From assembly GCA_002751075.1 (NCBI GenBank), contig NAOQ01000036.1, positions 113,312 through 177,311 of the forward strand: 64,000 nucleotides of DNA, given 5' to 3'. The position numbers and the translations under genes were made by a program. The DNA comes from Ichthyophonus hoferi (Eukaryota; Opisthokonta; Ichthyosporea; Ichthyophonida; Ichthyophonidae). The notes under the pieces were generated by a model. That model saw only the letters and a list, made by a program, of their open reading frames with translations, was not told the DNA's origin and ran no database searches. Shown in pieces: positions 24,928-37,564 of this stretch (position 1 is the stretch's first letter; each line of letters opens with the position of its first letter).

Positions 24928-26052
24928 ATGAAGGATACTAATACCCTATCTTTCGACTGCCGCCAAGCTGAACTTGACACAATATTGGTGAGTACTATCT
25001 TTCACTCTATATTGTACTTTATTGTTATTCCTTTATTTTAGATTTATGTATTAACATTGAGCATATATGTTCTGACAGGACTTCTAAACATACTTGCAGT
25101 CGGAGAATTTGTAGCTTTTTGTTAGAATAGAGTATGATAGCCGTTGCTTTTATGCCTATGAATGTTTATCATGTGTTATGTATATAGAAGGAATGTGCTG
25201 GTTCTGTTTAGTAGAAGGTGGAATTTTTGTACCTCCAACCAACATATCAAGCAATTTTCTAACAAAATTTCTTTTTCATTACAGGACATGGCATTTTCCA
25301 AAGACATGTGTCAACGTAACAATCTATTTGCCCCTTATTTTATACAACCACGACCCAACTGCGCAACTAACGGATATAACACCATTGAAACCCTCTCCGC
25401 GCCAAACAGCCAAGCTGATTTTTCTGCAAAAGACGTAGTCCACCAAAGCAAAATTCGTGTACGCCGACTAACTCGCCCCCGCCGACCAGTTACTGAACTC
25501 ACACGCCTCAATGTATGCGAGGTAGATGGCTGTGGATTAAGATATGAAAATAGGAGGACACTTCAGTATCACATGAAGAAGAAACACAATCAGTGCCTCC
25601 CAACACTTAGAGACCTCAAGAAGGCTGAGATGGAAAGGCTTAACAATGAGGAGTCTGATACCATGAAAGACCAGTCATGCCAATCCTCACCACAAGGAAT
25701 ATCCTCCTCTTATTTCCACTCTTCGCCTGTCTCTAGTGCTAGCGCAAGTACCTTTGTATCCGCTAATGACGACTGTGAGACACCGATATGGACTCCACTA
25801 TCCACACCACAATATTTTGATAATGGTGTACTTAACTTTTTAGATTGCAATCTATTTATGGAGACTCCCTCCTCACAGACAAACATTACGCCTCAATTTT
25901 CCTCGCTTAATTTAGTAGATTACAACTTACTTTCTAATTTTTTTTCCTTAAACGACGAAGTTAGTGAGATTGAACATTTGAAAACCTGGCTCATGAGCGA
26001 AGAAAATGAATCTGCAAATGTATATAATCCTGTTGTCGTAAGCCCTATGTAA
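24928..26052 (+). CDS. Single-C2H2 zinc-finger protein, putative transcription factor
   Basis: Two exons, 24928-24987 and 25285-26052, encode 275 aa. The 297-bp intron has GTGAGT, a CTAAC branch-like site and TTTTTCATTACAG. The start is the first ATG after the TATA box and has A at -3. The N-terminal 75 residues are of low complexity. Residues 76-94 are very basic (KIRVRRLTRPRRPVTELTR), a likely nuclear-localisation or DNA-contacting arm. One C2H2 finger follows: C98, C103, H116, H121 (C-X4-C-X12-H-X4-H), ending MKKKH. The C-terminal half is Ser/Thr/Pro-rich with acidic patches and no further finger, like an activation region. A nuclear sequence-specific regulator is inferred; the target is unknown. 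AATAAA at 26158-26163 is a plausible poly(A) signal. An unspliced frame upstream of exon 2 is intron. Confidence 0.8.
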
Positions 26053-26157
26053 AGTTTTACTTTTTTAGCTACAGATTACAACACATCAATTTTTGAAAAA
26101 GTAGAATTCCGTACTAGGTTGACTCATACCTATTCACTATTATAATATAATACGTCT

Positions 26158-26163
26158 AATAAA
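26158..26163 (+). terminator. Poly(A) signal of the zinc-finger gene
   Basis: Canonical AATAAA 106 bp after the stop codon, followed by A-rich DNA. Confidence 0.5.
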
Positions 26164-26898
26164 AACGAAATGTTCCCTATGGTAAAAAACACGGTGTTGT
26201 CTGAAGTGCTCAATTTTATAGACTCCTAGCTTAATTTTAATTTTACACTGGTATTGGTTTGATTCTCTGCCGTATTATCAAATATCGGTAGAGTTAAATT
26301 TGGATATGAAAATAGGCAATGCGTTCCTTGCGTAGGCTTTCCATGTGGAATTCATATTTCAATGTGAGCTGAGAACGTTTATTCATTGTGCATTTCTGTA
26401 GGCGTAATTAGTAAAACTAGGGGTTCAATTCCTCGTTAACACAATAATATTTTTAATTGGTATCGTAAAATTTTAAAATAATATAATTCATGTGGGTGCA
26501 TGACCTGTAGGAAATAGACAATGAGAACGATCAATAAGTGGTGCTATATTACGATGTAAATAACAACTGTTGTCACTATTTATGTTAGTAGGCAATTCTC
26601 TCACTTCTGAATAAGCGAGATATCTGGACTCTAATTATTATGTGTGTCAACAGTGGACTAGACATTATAATAACAATGTGGTTATTACGTACATAGAGTT
26701 AAATGTAAAGGTGTCGGGGGCCACATATGTGTGAGGGGTGGCCTTTATTAGTTGTTTCCGTTTTCATCTACACTTTTTCAATCTTTATCGTGTATATCAA
26801 TTGCGGTTAACATCTGCATAATATGTATTATCGTAAATGAGACCCGTTCATTGATATTAGGGAATGTTCCAGTTGTTTTTGTTAAGGCCAATACTCCA

Positions 26899-27091
26899 TT
26901 TCAATATATTGATGTTAAAAAGGTCGGTGTATTTAATTTAGATGTTTATATATATATATATATATATATATAAGTACTTAATATTATCAATAATTCTTAT
27001 TTTCAATAGATTTATGTTAAACCTGCAAGCTTATTTAATTTAGATGTTTCTATATAAAAATACTTATATTGTTAGCAATTCTTATTGCGCA
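26899..27091. repeat. Tandem duplication, ~102-bp unit, with (AT)n
   Basis: The block TTTCAATATATTGATGTTAA ... TATTTAATTTAGATGTTT ... AATTCTTATT occurs at 26899-27000 and again, diverged, at 27001-27091. The first copy carries an expanded AT run (about 26947-26972). Confidence 0.7.
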
Positions 27092-28523
27092 TGAGTTAGC
27101 GTAATTTAAATATGCCAATCCGAGCACATTTGGCATAAACTGGTTGGCCAATCCAAAAAGACTGATTAATATTATATCAGGCAATGGTAGCGAGTTTGCA
27201 GATACATTATAAAAATAAGCTATTTCAGATCGTTACGTTTTCAGTCCAATCAAATCATTATTTAGGCATACTGCTTTAAGCAAGTCCAGAAACTTTTATT
27301 GATGACTCTAGAGCCTTGTAACTGTTAAGAGGGAGCTACCACAGTCCTTCATTGTACTTGAGTAAATTAAACTTTTGCCTACAACAACTCACTGTACAAA
27401 AGATAGTGTTATGACTATCTTTATACCAAGTTAATAGATCCTCTACTGACTCACTTGGGAATCTCATTGGGCCAACTGCTAGCGATAGTGGTATTTTATT
27501 GTGACCACCCAACTACCTGCATTCTCCTGGCTTTATCAGCCTTATAGACTTAGTCGTCAGCGTCTGCTGACCTGCTTAATAATAAAAACATGTCAGTGCC
27601 TATCTGTGCTCTGTGCTGCAAGGGTATGCGTTAAAACACTCCTTACTTCTAAATGGATATAGATAGTCACAGGAATCAAATCTGTCTATACTTATATCCA
27701 TTGTGATAGCATTACATCTAACATGTGCAGTGGAAGCATGCTGGACCTATAACACTATTTAAAAACAAAGGCACGAGATTTCTTACGCTCAACAGATTAA
27801 TTGAGGATTCAAATTATTAATGAATGTCACAATCTCAAATTCTGATGTTGACTGTATTTTTTTGGTAAACAAAGCACCTGTTAGGGCAACGTGCTAAGTA
27901 TATTCAAATCTATCAAAGGGTTGTACCTTTATCTTCTTAGGTGGAGAAGTACGTAAAGTTACAGGTGTTTGAATAGATTGCTGAGTACAAGCATAATGAT
28001 TGTGTTTTATGTTTAAGTTGCATAAAACCATGCAACTGCATTATTCTCTAATAAATCCGAAAGCAGAGTGCACGTATTCAAATTTATTTTTAAAGAAAAA
28101 ATATCCAAACATTAGTAAATTACGTAAGCGTACATGTTATATATATTTATATATTAGTTATCACGATGTAGTAAAATAATAAAGACTAAGCATATATAAC
28201 AATGCAAGCAATATGTTTCTTCAATGCCTTTATATTCATTTGGATTTAATCTTATCCAGCCAATCGGTTCTTATGATATAGGATTCAGGAGATTGTGAGC
28301 TATTTGTATTGCTTGATTACAAATCATCTTATTTAGAATTTAAGTCAGTAAATTGCTCTTACTCCACCTATGTCATTGAGTTATTGTACGTATAAAGTTA
28401 CCCGTTTTAATTAGTGATGGTTAAACCTAATTATTCATTTAATGTGAACAGGCCTGTTATAGATTGATTGTTATAACTGATAATCACATTATGCTATATT
28501 TCACACATCAAGACATCATCACA
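27092..28523. other. Intergenic DNA left of element A
   Basis: No supported gene. The composition is somewhat more balanced at 27300-27750, as in decayed retroelement DNA, but no domain could be read. It ends in the target duplication of element A (TCAAC, 28524-28528). Confidence 0.35.
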
Positions 28524-28528
28524 TCAAC

Positions 28529-29337
28529 TGTTGAAATATTTCAGCCCCTGCAAGTGTTAAGATGAATTACTTCATGATGTCTAGTACAAAAATACTTCTT
28601 ATTTGTACAACATGGCAGTTTTCAATATTTAGTGGCGTTTACAATGAGGTTTCAACTGGTAATCAAGAGTTAGACAATAATTAATGAAAATTAATTAATT
28701 ACATGATGCCACTAATTATATATAATTGTGACTAACTGTTTAATGCAGTCTAGCACGTAAATTTACTATAGTTTAAATAGTGTTGCTTATCTGCATTTGA
28801 ATCACATGGGGTGATTGACGATACATACGTGATACAAACCATCATCATTTACATAATTAATTTAATAAATGCTGATGACAACATGTTAGATAACAATTAG
28901 GTTGTATACCTATTCAATAAAACGTTTAACTTAAAGTTTTGTTACTTGGTCAACTGGGATTGACTTGAACAAACAATTATATAGTCAACAATCACAAATT
29001 TCGTTTGGATTCTGATCTTTATGGTGTTGCACAATAAAGTACCATACCAAAACCGTATCCGTTACAAGAAGTCCTTATAACCGTAAAGAAAGGAGATAAA
29101 CCTACTCTTACTTAAACCAAGAGCAAAGCATGAGACTGCCACTGCTTCAACGACCAAATTGGGATCCGTGGGCAAGAAAAAAGCAAAAAGTACAACTCTT
29201 TTCTAATGCTAGCGAAGAGAAGACATCAAGAAATCTTCCAGAAGACTTTGACATCAGCTCGAGTGAATCAGAAAACGGACGTCCTATGTCCATAGAAAAT
29301 AAAGCGAAGTTTATGACTAGCAGCTTAGATTCCGACA
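28529..29337 (+). repeat. 5' LTR of copia element A
   Basis: 809 bp, starting TGTTGAAATATTTCAGCCCC and ending TTCCGACA. It is paired with the 803-bp copy at 33851-34653; by eye the two are well diverged, so the insertion is old. TCAAC precedes it at 28524-28528. The Gag-like frame begins inside the LTR (ATG near 29130). Confidence 0.9.
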
Positions 29338-32300
29338 GGGTTATTAAACCCTAGCAACCCAAAAACGCTTCTACTGACAAATCAGATTTATCTTATGAAG
29401 ACCCTGCAAATAAAGCCATGTTAGGGGAGCAGCAAACCAACAGTTCAAGAGGACATGGTCTTATCCAGAGACAGTAATAACAGTTTCCTGAAAGTCAACC
29501 AGTTTTTATGGTTGAAATGATATAGCAATTGTTCATGCAATTGGGATGAGGGGCTCCCAAAACAATCTCACCTCTCCTTATTTTCAAAGAAGAGATCTGG
29601 AGTGGAAATCAAGATAGAATCAACTACTCCAAGTGGGCTGAGTGCATCAGAGACAAGACGCAAGTTTTCAAGTGTCTACAGGCAATAGAAGAAGTGCCAA
29701 CGTTCTAAACAGCTACAGAACCCAACCAGAGGATACCCCAAGAAGCAACTGCGATGCACTACTTATATGCACCAGTATTAATAAAGCAGTTTTTAATAGA
29801 AGGTTGGGTGCAAAATCAATTTTTATTTTATACTTGGAGAGATATAAACAAACTAATTTGATGGAAAAGATATAGAGCAGCAGACTACTTACATGCTGGA
29901 ATATTTAAAAGTTTCCTTAAAACTTACAGAAAATGGCAACGAATATATTGTGAAAGTAGTGGCTGTCAGCAAACGTCTGAAAAGAACAGTCATGAAGCAG
30001 CACGGCAAATTTGTGTTCACAAATATAATTTTTGACCTACAATCAACATAATATGGAGGCCAAGTTAGAGCTTTCTGTCAGGCTATCAAAAGTTGTAATA
30101 CCTTGAAGGAATTCATAGACGATATGGCTACCCATATCAAGCTAGAATTAGCCAGGAAGAATGGGAACCAACAACCTTTGAGGAAGGGACACCAACACAG
30201 ACCCAGTGTTGGATTCTACAGCATCAAGTCCGCAATTTGTGACATTTTCCAGGGATCACACACAATGAGTCGGTGTCTTGCCATAAAGAGACTCAAAAAT
30301 CTTAACGTTAGTTCCCATTACCAATCAGATTGCAAAAATAAATTTTTAAGAGCCCCATGGAAGAAGAAAGAACACCCTAAGAAAAAAAAAGTTAGCCATC
30401 ACCCAGGAATGAAAGAGGCTGGTAATTTTTCACACTACAAGAAAGGAAAAAAGAAATACAGTACCTACACAGTGGGAGAGGATACCTTGTATGTAGCCTG
30501 TGGCTACATTAATGGAAAAAACTTTGAGGGTGCAGAGCCAAATGCAAATTTTATGTTAGACAATGGTTTTTCAAGGCACCTTCACTTTTGTAAAAAAATA
30601 ATTTCATCACTTTTACCCCAAGGGCATCCTATGTATGGTGGGAAAGTGGAGAAAAGAGCTTGGCATTAGATCTGGCATCATGTGGCTAGCTGTTAGAGTA
30701 GAAAAAACAGTGACACCTATTAGATTGGGGCATGGCTTGTTGGTCCCTGACTTAAAGGTAAGCCTATTCTCTATTCCAGCTTTGAAGGGGAAAAGCGTCA
30801 CAACGGGTTTTAAGCATGACACCATAGCAATCTTTAAGACAGGAGTAATGGTAATGATTGGTATGGGAAAGAACGACATAATATACAGGTTAAATGCCAC
30901 AGTAATCCCATTTAAAAAGGTAGAAAGCAAAAGTGGTAGTAAAGGACCAACCTTTACTCACCAACAGGTGGCCAACATGATAGTTGAGAAGAAGTCTTCT
31001 ACCCAGACTGAATAACCAGAAGCCCACGTAGGCTTAGTGACTTATGAGATTCTTTATTCCAGGCTCATGCACCCCAGTCCAGACAACATGTCCCTTACAT
31101 AGGCAAGGTTAAACAACATGATGTTGGACAAAAAAAAGGACCATGGAACCTGAAGTATGGCCAAAGCCAAATAGATTCCTTACTCTGAACAAACGGACCA
31201 AGCTACAAGAATATTACAGAGAATACTCAGGTTTGGTTGGACCCTTATGCAGGTTCTACTCTGGGTTACAATATGTGGTAATATTCACAGACAAGTATTC
31301 ACACTACTTAAAAATATATTTACTCAGGAAGAAATCAGACACATTTAAGGCTTTCAAGAGGTATCACACCTTTTCCACTGCAATGTAAGACCAGCCTATG
31401 GCCACTTTGATAACTGACAATAAAACTGAGTACCTGAACTCGCGATTTTCATTCTACTTGAAGAAATTTGGCATCCACCACCAGACCCCTGTTACCCATC
31501 ATTTTAAGCAGAATGGGCTAAGTGAAAGAGTGAGTCAGACGTTTAAAATCATAAAGAGTGCTATAATGGAGAGTGGTTTTCCACAATATATGTGGGATGA
31601 AGCCATTAAAACTGCTGATTTTACTTTGAATGGGCTGTCAACCAAACTTGACAATACCATGGGAATTACGGCAAAAATCGACCACGCTTTTCAGTTAACT
31701 CAGAGCTTATGGATGTAGATACCATTATAAGGATGAAATCTTCAATAAGTTGGTACGTCGAGAACGAGAGACAGTGATCTGAGATATCAAGAGTTGCAAA
31801 ATGCATACAGGTTGTTTGATGCCAAGATCAAAAAGATAGTAACCAGCAGGGATATAAATATTTAGGGAGAAGTTTTCTCTATACTGAAAAACAGCCAAAG
31901 CTTCTGCCAGATTATGAGGATAAACCCCTACGTAGAACCAAAGCCACCAGAATGACTGGAAAGGACTCTTTACCCATACAACATGATTCTTCCCCCTTAA
32001 AGGAGTTTCAAAAAAATATGTCAAATCAGGGATAGGTGAGTGAAAAAAATAGGAATACGGATATTGAGAAATAAAGAAAAGATAATGAGGAGGTAGAAGA
32101 ACATAGAAGTACGGAAAACGAGGAGGAGACAAGTCAGACAGAAGACATGGGAAAACTTTCAGGAAAAAGCAAGTATGTTCACTCCACTATTAGGTCAGGT
32201 TAGAGGTACCAACCAGATCCTACCTCAACACATGTAGCATACTCAGCAACTGAAGCCAATATATATGGCCAAGTTATACCCAAATCCGTCTGTGCAGCAT

Positions 32301-33850
32301 AAAATCTTCTCAATGGCCTCAATAGGAGGCTTTTATGCAACAGAAAATGAAGGTACTGTCAGGAAAATTCACATGAAGAATTGTGGATAAACCAAAAGGA
32401 AACCAGTGTTAAAAACATTACGGGGTTTTAAAATTAAGAGGGACAGCTAAGGGAATATCACTAAATACAAAGCACGACTTGTAGTGATCGGGAGCCAAAA
32501 ACAGAAAAATATAAACCATTTTGACATAAAGTCACCAGTTTACTTCTTGACAACCGTATGACTCTTACTAGCTCTAGAAGCATCAAAGGACTTGGAGGTT
32601 GTGAAATTGAATATAGTAGGAGCCTAACTAAACGGTAAATTAGAAGAAAGTATCTGCATGCATCAGTCAGAAGGTTTTGAAGACTTTAACTTCCTACATG
32701 AGGTGTGCAAGCGTCAGAGATCGTTGTATGGATTAAAATAGTCTGCATTAGTCTGGCAACATACCGTAGCTGCATTCCTGGCTAAACAGCACTTTTTCCC
32801 AATTAATGCGGACCCATGCCTATTTGTATCCCATGGCACATCATACTTCCTTGCCATACGTGTCTACACGGAGGACCTGTTAATCGTTTCTGACAACAAT
32901 GCTGTTACAAAAAGATTAATTGTTAGCTTGAAGAAACAATTTGAAACAAGAAGATAGGATTCCCAGCTGAATACTTAAGATGTCAAATTTAGAAGGATAG
33001 TGAATGATTAGTTCACTTAACCCAGGAGGGCTACATCAAGGAGATGTTAAGGTCCTGCAATATGGAAGGTGTTAAGTGAACTATGTTTGCCATCCTTCTC
33101 AACTATGTTTCAGAGTTAGACAAGGACACAACGTCAACCTCAATGTGCAAGATCAGAGCATACCAGAAAACAATAGGCTGCTTTCTATGGATATCCCAAT
33201 TGACTAGATAAGACATAGCTTTTGCGGTCAGCTGCCTAGGGCGGTTTGCATCTAATCTATCTTAATCTCACTGAAAGATGGTACTTAATGTAATGTCCTA
33301 CCTCACGATATTTCTGAATATAAGGCTGGTATACCAAAAATTATCCTTAAAACCAAAAGCTTATGTAGATTAAGACTTAACAGGAGATAGAACTACCAGC
33401 AAGTCAACAATAGGATGTAGACTGTTTCTAGATGACACGCCAGTGTCATGGTTTAGAAACAAACAGTCAATAGTGGCTTCATCAAGTACTGAGACTGAGT
33501 ATATCGCACTAAGTGCAGCAGTTCATAGAATTGTATGGACTTCTAGCGTATAAGAAAATGTTGCTATTGAGACAGGTCCAATGCCCATCTATAAGGATAA
33601 TCAATCTACGATATGAATCTTGGAAACAATGGGATCATCAAGAGCACTAAACACATCCGTGCCAAGTACTACTACACCAAGGAGGCCATTGGAAGCGGGG
33701 ATGTAGACATTAAACCAATCTTTATTCGTAACCAAAAAGCAGGCATCCTCACCAAATCTTTAGCCCCAGCTCAGTTCATGAATGTCTGCCGAAAACTAAC
33801 CTTCAATGAGTAAGTAACATTCTCACGGGTATATGGGGATGTGGAGGAAT

Positions 33851-34653
33851 TTTTGAAGTATTTTAGCTCCTACAAGTGTTTGGTCAAATACTTCATGATG
33901 CCGGGTACCAAAATACGTGTTATTCATATAGTACTGTACTTTTAAATATTTAATAGCGTTTACAATAAGGTTTCAATCGATAATCAAGAGTTAGACATTA
34001 ATTAATGGCAATTAATTAATTACATGATATAGCTAATTATATTTAATTACGACTAGATGTTTAGTACAGTCTAGCAAGTAAATCTATAATAGTTCAAATA
34101 GTGTTGTGGTCATCTACATTTTAATCACACATAGTGATTGATGATACATACGTGACGAAGAGCATCATCCTTTACATAGTTAATTAAACAAATGCAGCTG
34201 ACAACATGTTACATAACAATTAGATTGTGTATTCAATAATATGCTTGACTTAAAGGCTTATCACCTGGCTAACCAGTATTGACCTGAACAAACAACTATA
34301 TAACCAGCAATCTCAGCCTTAATCTGGATTCTGATTTTCATAATGTTGCACAGTAAAATATCATACCAAACCCTTATTCATTACAAGAGGTCCTTATAAC
34401 CGTAAAGAAAGGAAATATCTACTCTTAATGAATCATGAATAAAGCATAAAATTGCCCTTTTCTCAGCAACTAAACTAGGATTTGTAGACAAAACAAAAAA
34501 AAAGGATACAACTATCTCTTAATAATAGTAAAGGAAAGACATCAAGAAATCTTTTAGAGGACTTTGACATCAGCTTAAGTGAATCAGAAAACCAATGTCC
34601 TATGCCTATATATAGTTGAGCCAAATCTACAACTAACTGCTTAGATTCTTACA
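33851..34653 (+). repeat. 3' LTR of copia element A
   Basis: 803 bp, aligned end to end with 28529-29337, including the part that encodes the Gag leader. It ends TTCTTACA and is followed by TCAAC. Confidence 0.9.
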
Positions 34654-34739
34654 TCAACATTGCCAGTGCGCTTGGTCCCTTCTACATGATGTCACTGCTG
34701 CAGCACATAGACTATTCAAACTTAACACATTTAGAGGTT

Positions 34740-34824
34740 CAATACTACGCACACAATACATATTTTTGTGCAAGATGTCATGAAACATTTGATCAAACAC
34801 TTACAGGTTTAAAATACTTCAACA
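34740..34824 (-). repeat. Fragment of an A-type LTR start
   Basis: The reverse complement reads TGTTGAAGTATTTTAAACCT, then TTTCATGACATCTTGCACAA, matching the first ~85 bp of the A-family LTR in opposite orientation. It sits just right of element A. Confidence 0.6.
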
Positions 34825-37320
34825 CTATATTTAAGAATTTTGACATGTAAAGGCTATATAGGGGGAAGTTATTAATTGATACAAAGCAGAGGACTAGATA
34901 AAATGGTACATTAGAGAAACAGTGTTTAAGAGCAACACCACAATCTATTGGCTTGTCAAAACAGATGAATCGGCACATCATTACCATAGTCGGGATAGCT
35001 ATGAAGGCAGCTGACCCACGCATTGCGTTTGGGAAGTTGTCGTCCATATGGGTACATTTACTTAAATTATAGCATATACTGCAGCCCTTAAAACTGGACA
35101 AACTCTACACTCTTTGGCACAATAGACATGCTCCTATACACTCTCTGTGCACTTTCAGGAGCAAAATATTCTACAAAACAGGATCTGAAACCCATTCCTC
35201 TAAGTTTTCCATCTGTGGTTGTGAAGCCTGTTTGCTTGGTTACTTTGACATTATGAGTGGCTGAATTATCCTTAATTGTAGGCTCTACCAACTTCCATTG
35301 GAAAAAATAACATTTTCTTCAAGGACATATTCCATTCATCAGAATGTGATCACCACAACTAAGTGATCCTTTTAAATTTAATGCATTACAAACAGCATCA
35401 TCTATCAGTGATGATGACACTGTCCCTATACCATTTACATCTTCCAACAAACCCATTTCTGAATGTGAAAAATACATATTACAAAGAGTCAGTTCCCAAC
35501 CCTCAAATATTACTTATTAAACCTTCCTCGTCACCTATCTCTAATTATTTATGCTGTTTCTAGTATTCTTTTCTTACATGGAGACAGAGAGAGGCTGTCT
35601 GATACATTGAGCTAGATGCTGATACCATAACCCACAACCGTCATTGTCACGCTTTGGCTATAACATGAAGCAAAAAACTTACAAACAACACACCATTGCT
35701 GAAATGCTTAATAAGATCTTGGTTATGTCTGCTATAGCCACTACTGAAAACAATCCAAGCATCATAGATTTTAGGAACTACATGAAGGCTATGCACATTT
35801 ATGATAAGATAAAATGAATTATGGCTATGTATATTAAACTGGGTATGATAAATGAGTTCCACACTTTGGCTCCAATCACACGCAATAAAATCCCAAGGAT
35901 ACAATTACCCTTTAAAACCGTGAGTATTCCACAGGAAACATAATACCAATGAAAATATAGCAGAACACAAAGGTTACCTCTATACTCAGGGGAATATAGA
36001 AGTCAAAAACAAAGATTTTTTTTGACATTTTATTCTTGGTGACCAGCTTTTTCACTGTCAGAATCCTACTTACCGTCGCAGCTACCTATCAGTATGACCC
36101 GAGACCGCTTGAAGTCTGCTCTGCTTATCTTCATCCTTCACCATTTCCCTAGACAAGCCAATTTAAATGGTACAACCTCTTATAATGGTGGATACTGACC
36201 ACCTTAATTAAATTTGTAAACTATCCAAGTGTCTCTATGTCCTTCATGTTTGTTGTCTACACTGCAACCAGACGTTGAATGAACTCCTGTGATCTCAGAC
36301 AATGTACCCAGCTGATCAGAAGCATTGTCTCTACATATCCAACGTAAGTAGTTGATTATTGGCTTTATGCTGCTATATGGACAATGCTATCGTATTATCA
36401 GAGCATCCAGCCATCAGCAATACCTTTTTCAGAACTTTCTCTAAATGATTCCCAGAAAGAAAAAAAAAGATGACCCATTGGCTTTCTTGAATAAACCAAA
36501 TGTAAATTTAGGATATTAAACTCTTTCAAGTCCGTTACATTAAGGAACTCATCATGTTCTATGGTTAAGAAAGCTGCTATTCAGTTTACTCTTTTATCCC
36601 CTTAAAACACCTTAAAGAAGCTGCTACCAATAACAAATTAGGGTTTTGTAATGTCAGAGCATGTTGAAGTTTAATAAATTATCTACTTTACATCACCAAA
36701 TACAACTACCCCAACTACCAATTCACAGTCAGCTACCTTACCTGATACTCTGGTAAACCTACAAAAGCCATTTGAGAAATGGATATGCACCTCCTGAGAT
36801 ACCTGAGGACTACCACTGAAAAGTGTACAATCTATGAGAAGGTACTACTAACAATTAGCCTTCTCTGATGCAGGCTTCATTGGTGATCTATGCACATTCC
36901 GAAGCACTTCATGTTATATTATTTACCTAGTCAGGAGATTAAGCAATTTGATCTTGAAAAAGCAGAGCATCACATCTTTATCTACCATTAAGAGTTAATC
37001 ATCTATTTCCGTGTTGACCACACGCCAACCAATCTTATACATTGCCTCACATCTAGACAGTCTACAAATCAACGCTGGATGTACCACCATACAGGTCAAC
37101 AACCATTTCACAATCTAACTCGCAAAAGAATTGTGTTTCAGAGGGGCACAACACATGAAAGTCTGCTACTAATACATGTGAGACTGTATAGCTAACAAGA
37201 GGGTCAAGGTTGCACCTTTCCCCATGGATCTCATGGCCACAGATTGATTAGCAAAGGTAATGTCCAATACAAACTTCAAATGGACCAAGGTCCAAACAGG
37301 GATGTTTCAACTTTATTAAT
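34825..37320 (+). mobile_element. Degenerate Ty1/copia retrotransposon X2 (fossil)
   Basis: Plus-strand remains of integrase C-terminal region (about 34900-35330, with CGCEACLLGYFD), reverse transcriptase (about 35350-36650) and RNase H (36800-37320, FSDAGFIGDLCTFRSTS, ending MATDCLAKVMS). The same family as X1. No LTR was recognised. It is very old, with many breaks. Confidence 0.7.
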
Positions 37321-37564
37321 TCTTCTTCTCTCCCCACACACTGTGTTCAACACATCTGCAAGAAAGTGTGACACCGGTACAGAGATGAATAAACCGTCAT
37401 AGTCACCTATGATTTTGTGGCATCACTTGAATATTTTCTGTTTGTGGTAAGGCAGCTCAGAGGTAGCAGACCGCTTTAGTCATAAGTTTGATGTGTTAGG
37501 CAGAGCCTTAGGTGTAGCTTAAATGGCACTTGCTAAGATAGCAGTTTCATAGACCTTTCACAGT

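Larger units (their letters stand above)
28529..34653 (+). mobile_element. Ty1/copia LTR retrotransposon A (fossil)
   Basis: A whole-length but broken insertion of 6125 bp with both LTRs and a perfect 5-bp target duplication TCAAC (28524-28528 and 34654-34658). Parts in plus-strand order: Gag from within the LTR to about 30450; protease near 30550 (FMLDNG); integrase about 31200-31720 (LITDNKTEYLNSRF); reverse transcriptase about 32400-33050; RNase H about 33350-33810, ending KHIRAKYYYTKEAI and TKSLAPAQFMN. The domain order protease-integrase-RT-RNase H defines Ty1/copia (Pseudoviridae-like). Many breaks (dozens) make it long dead. Confidence 0.92.

Noticed and set aside
25162-25284. N-terminal extension of the zinc-finger ORF
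   Set aside because: It is intron: it ends in a pyrimidine-rich TTACAG acceptor with an upstream CTAAC, and a cleaner first exon lies at 24928-24987.
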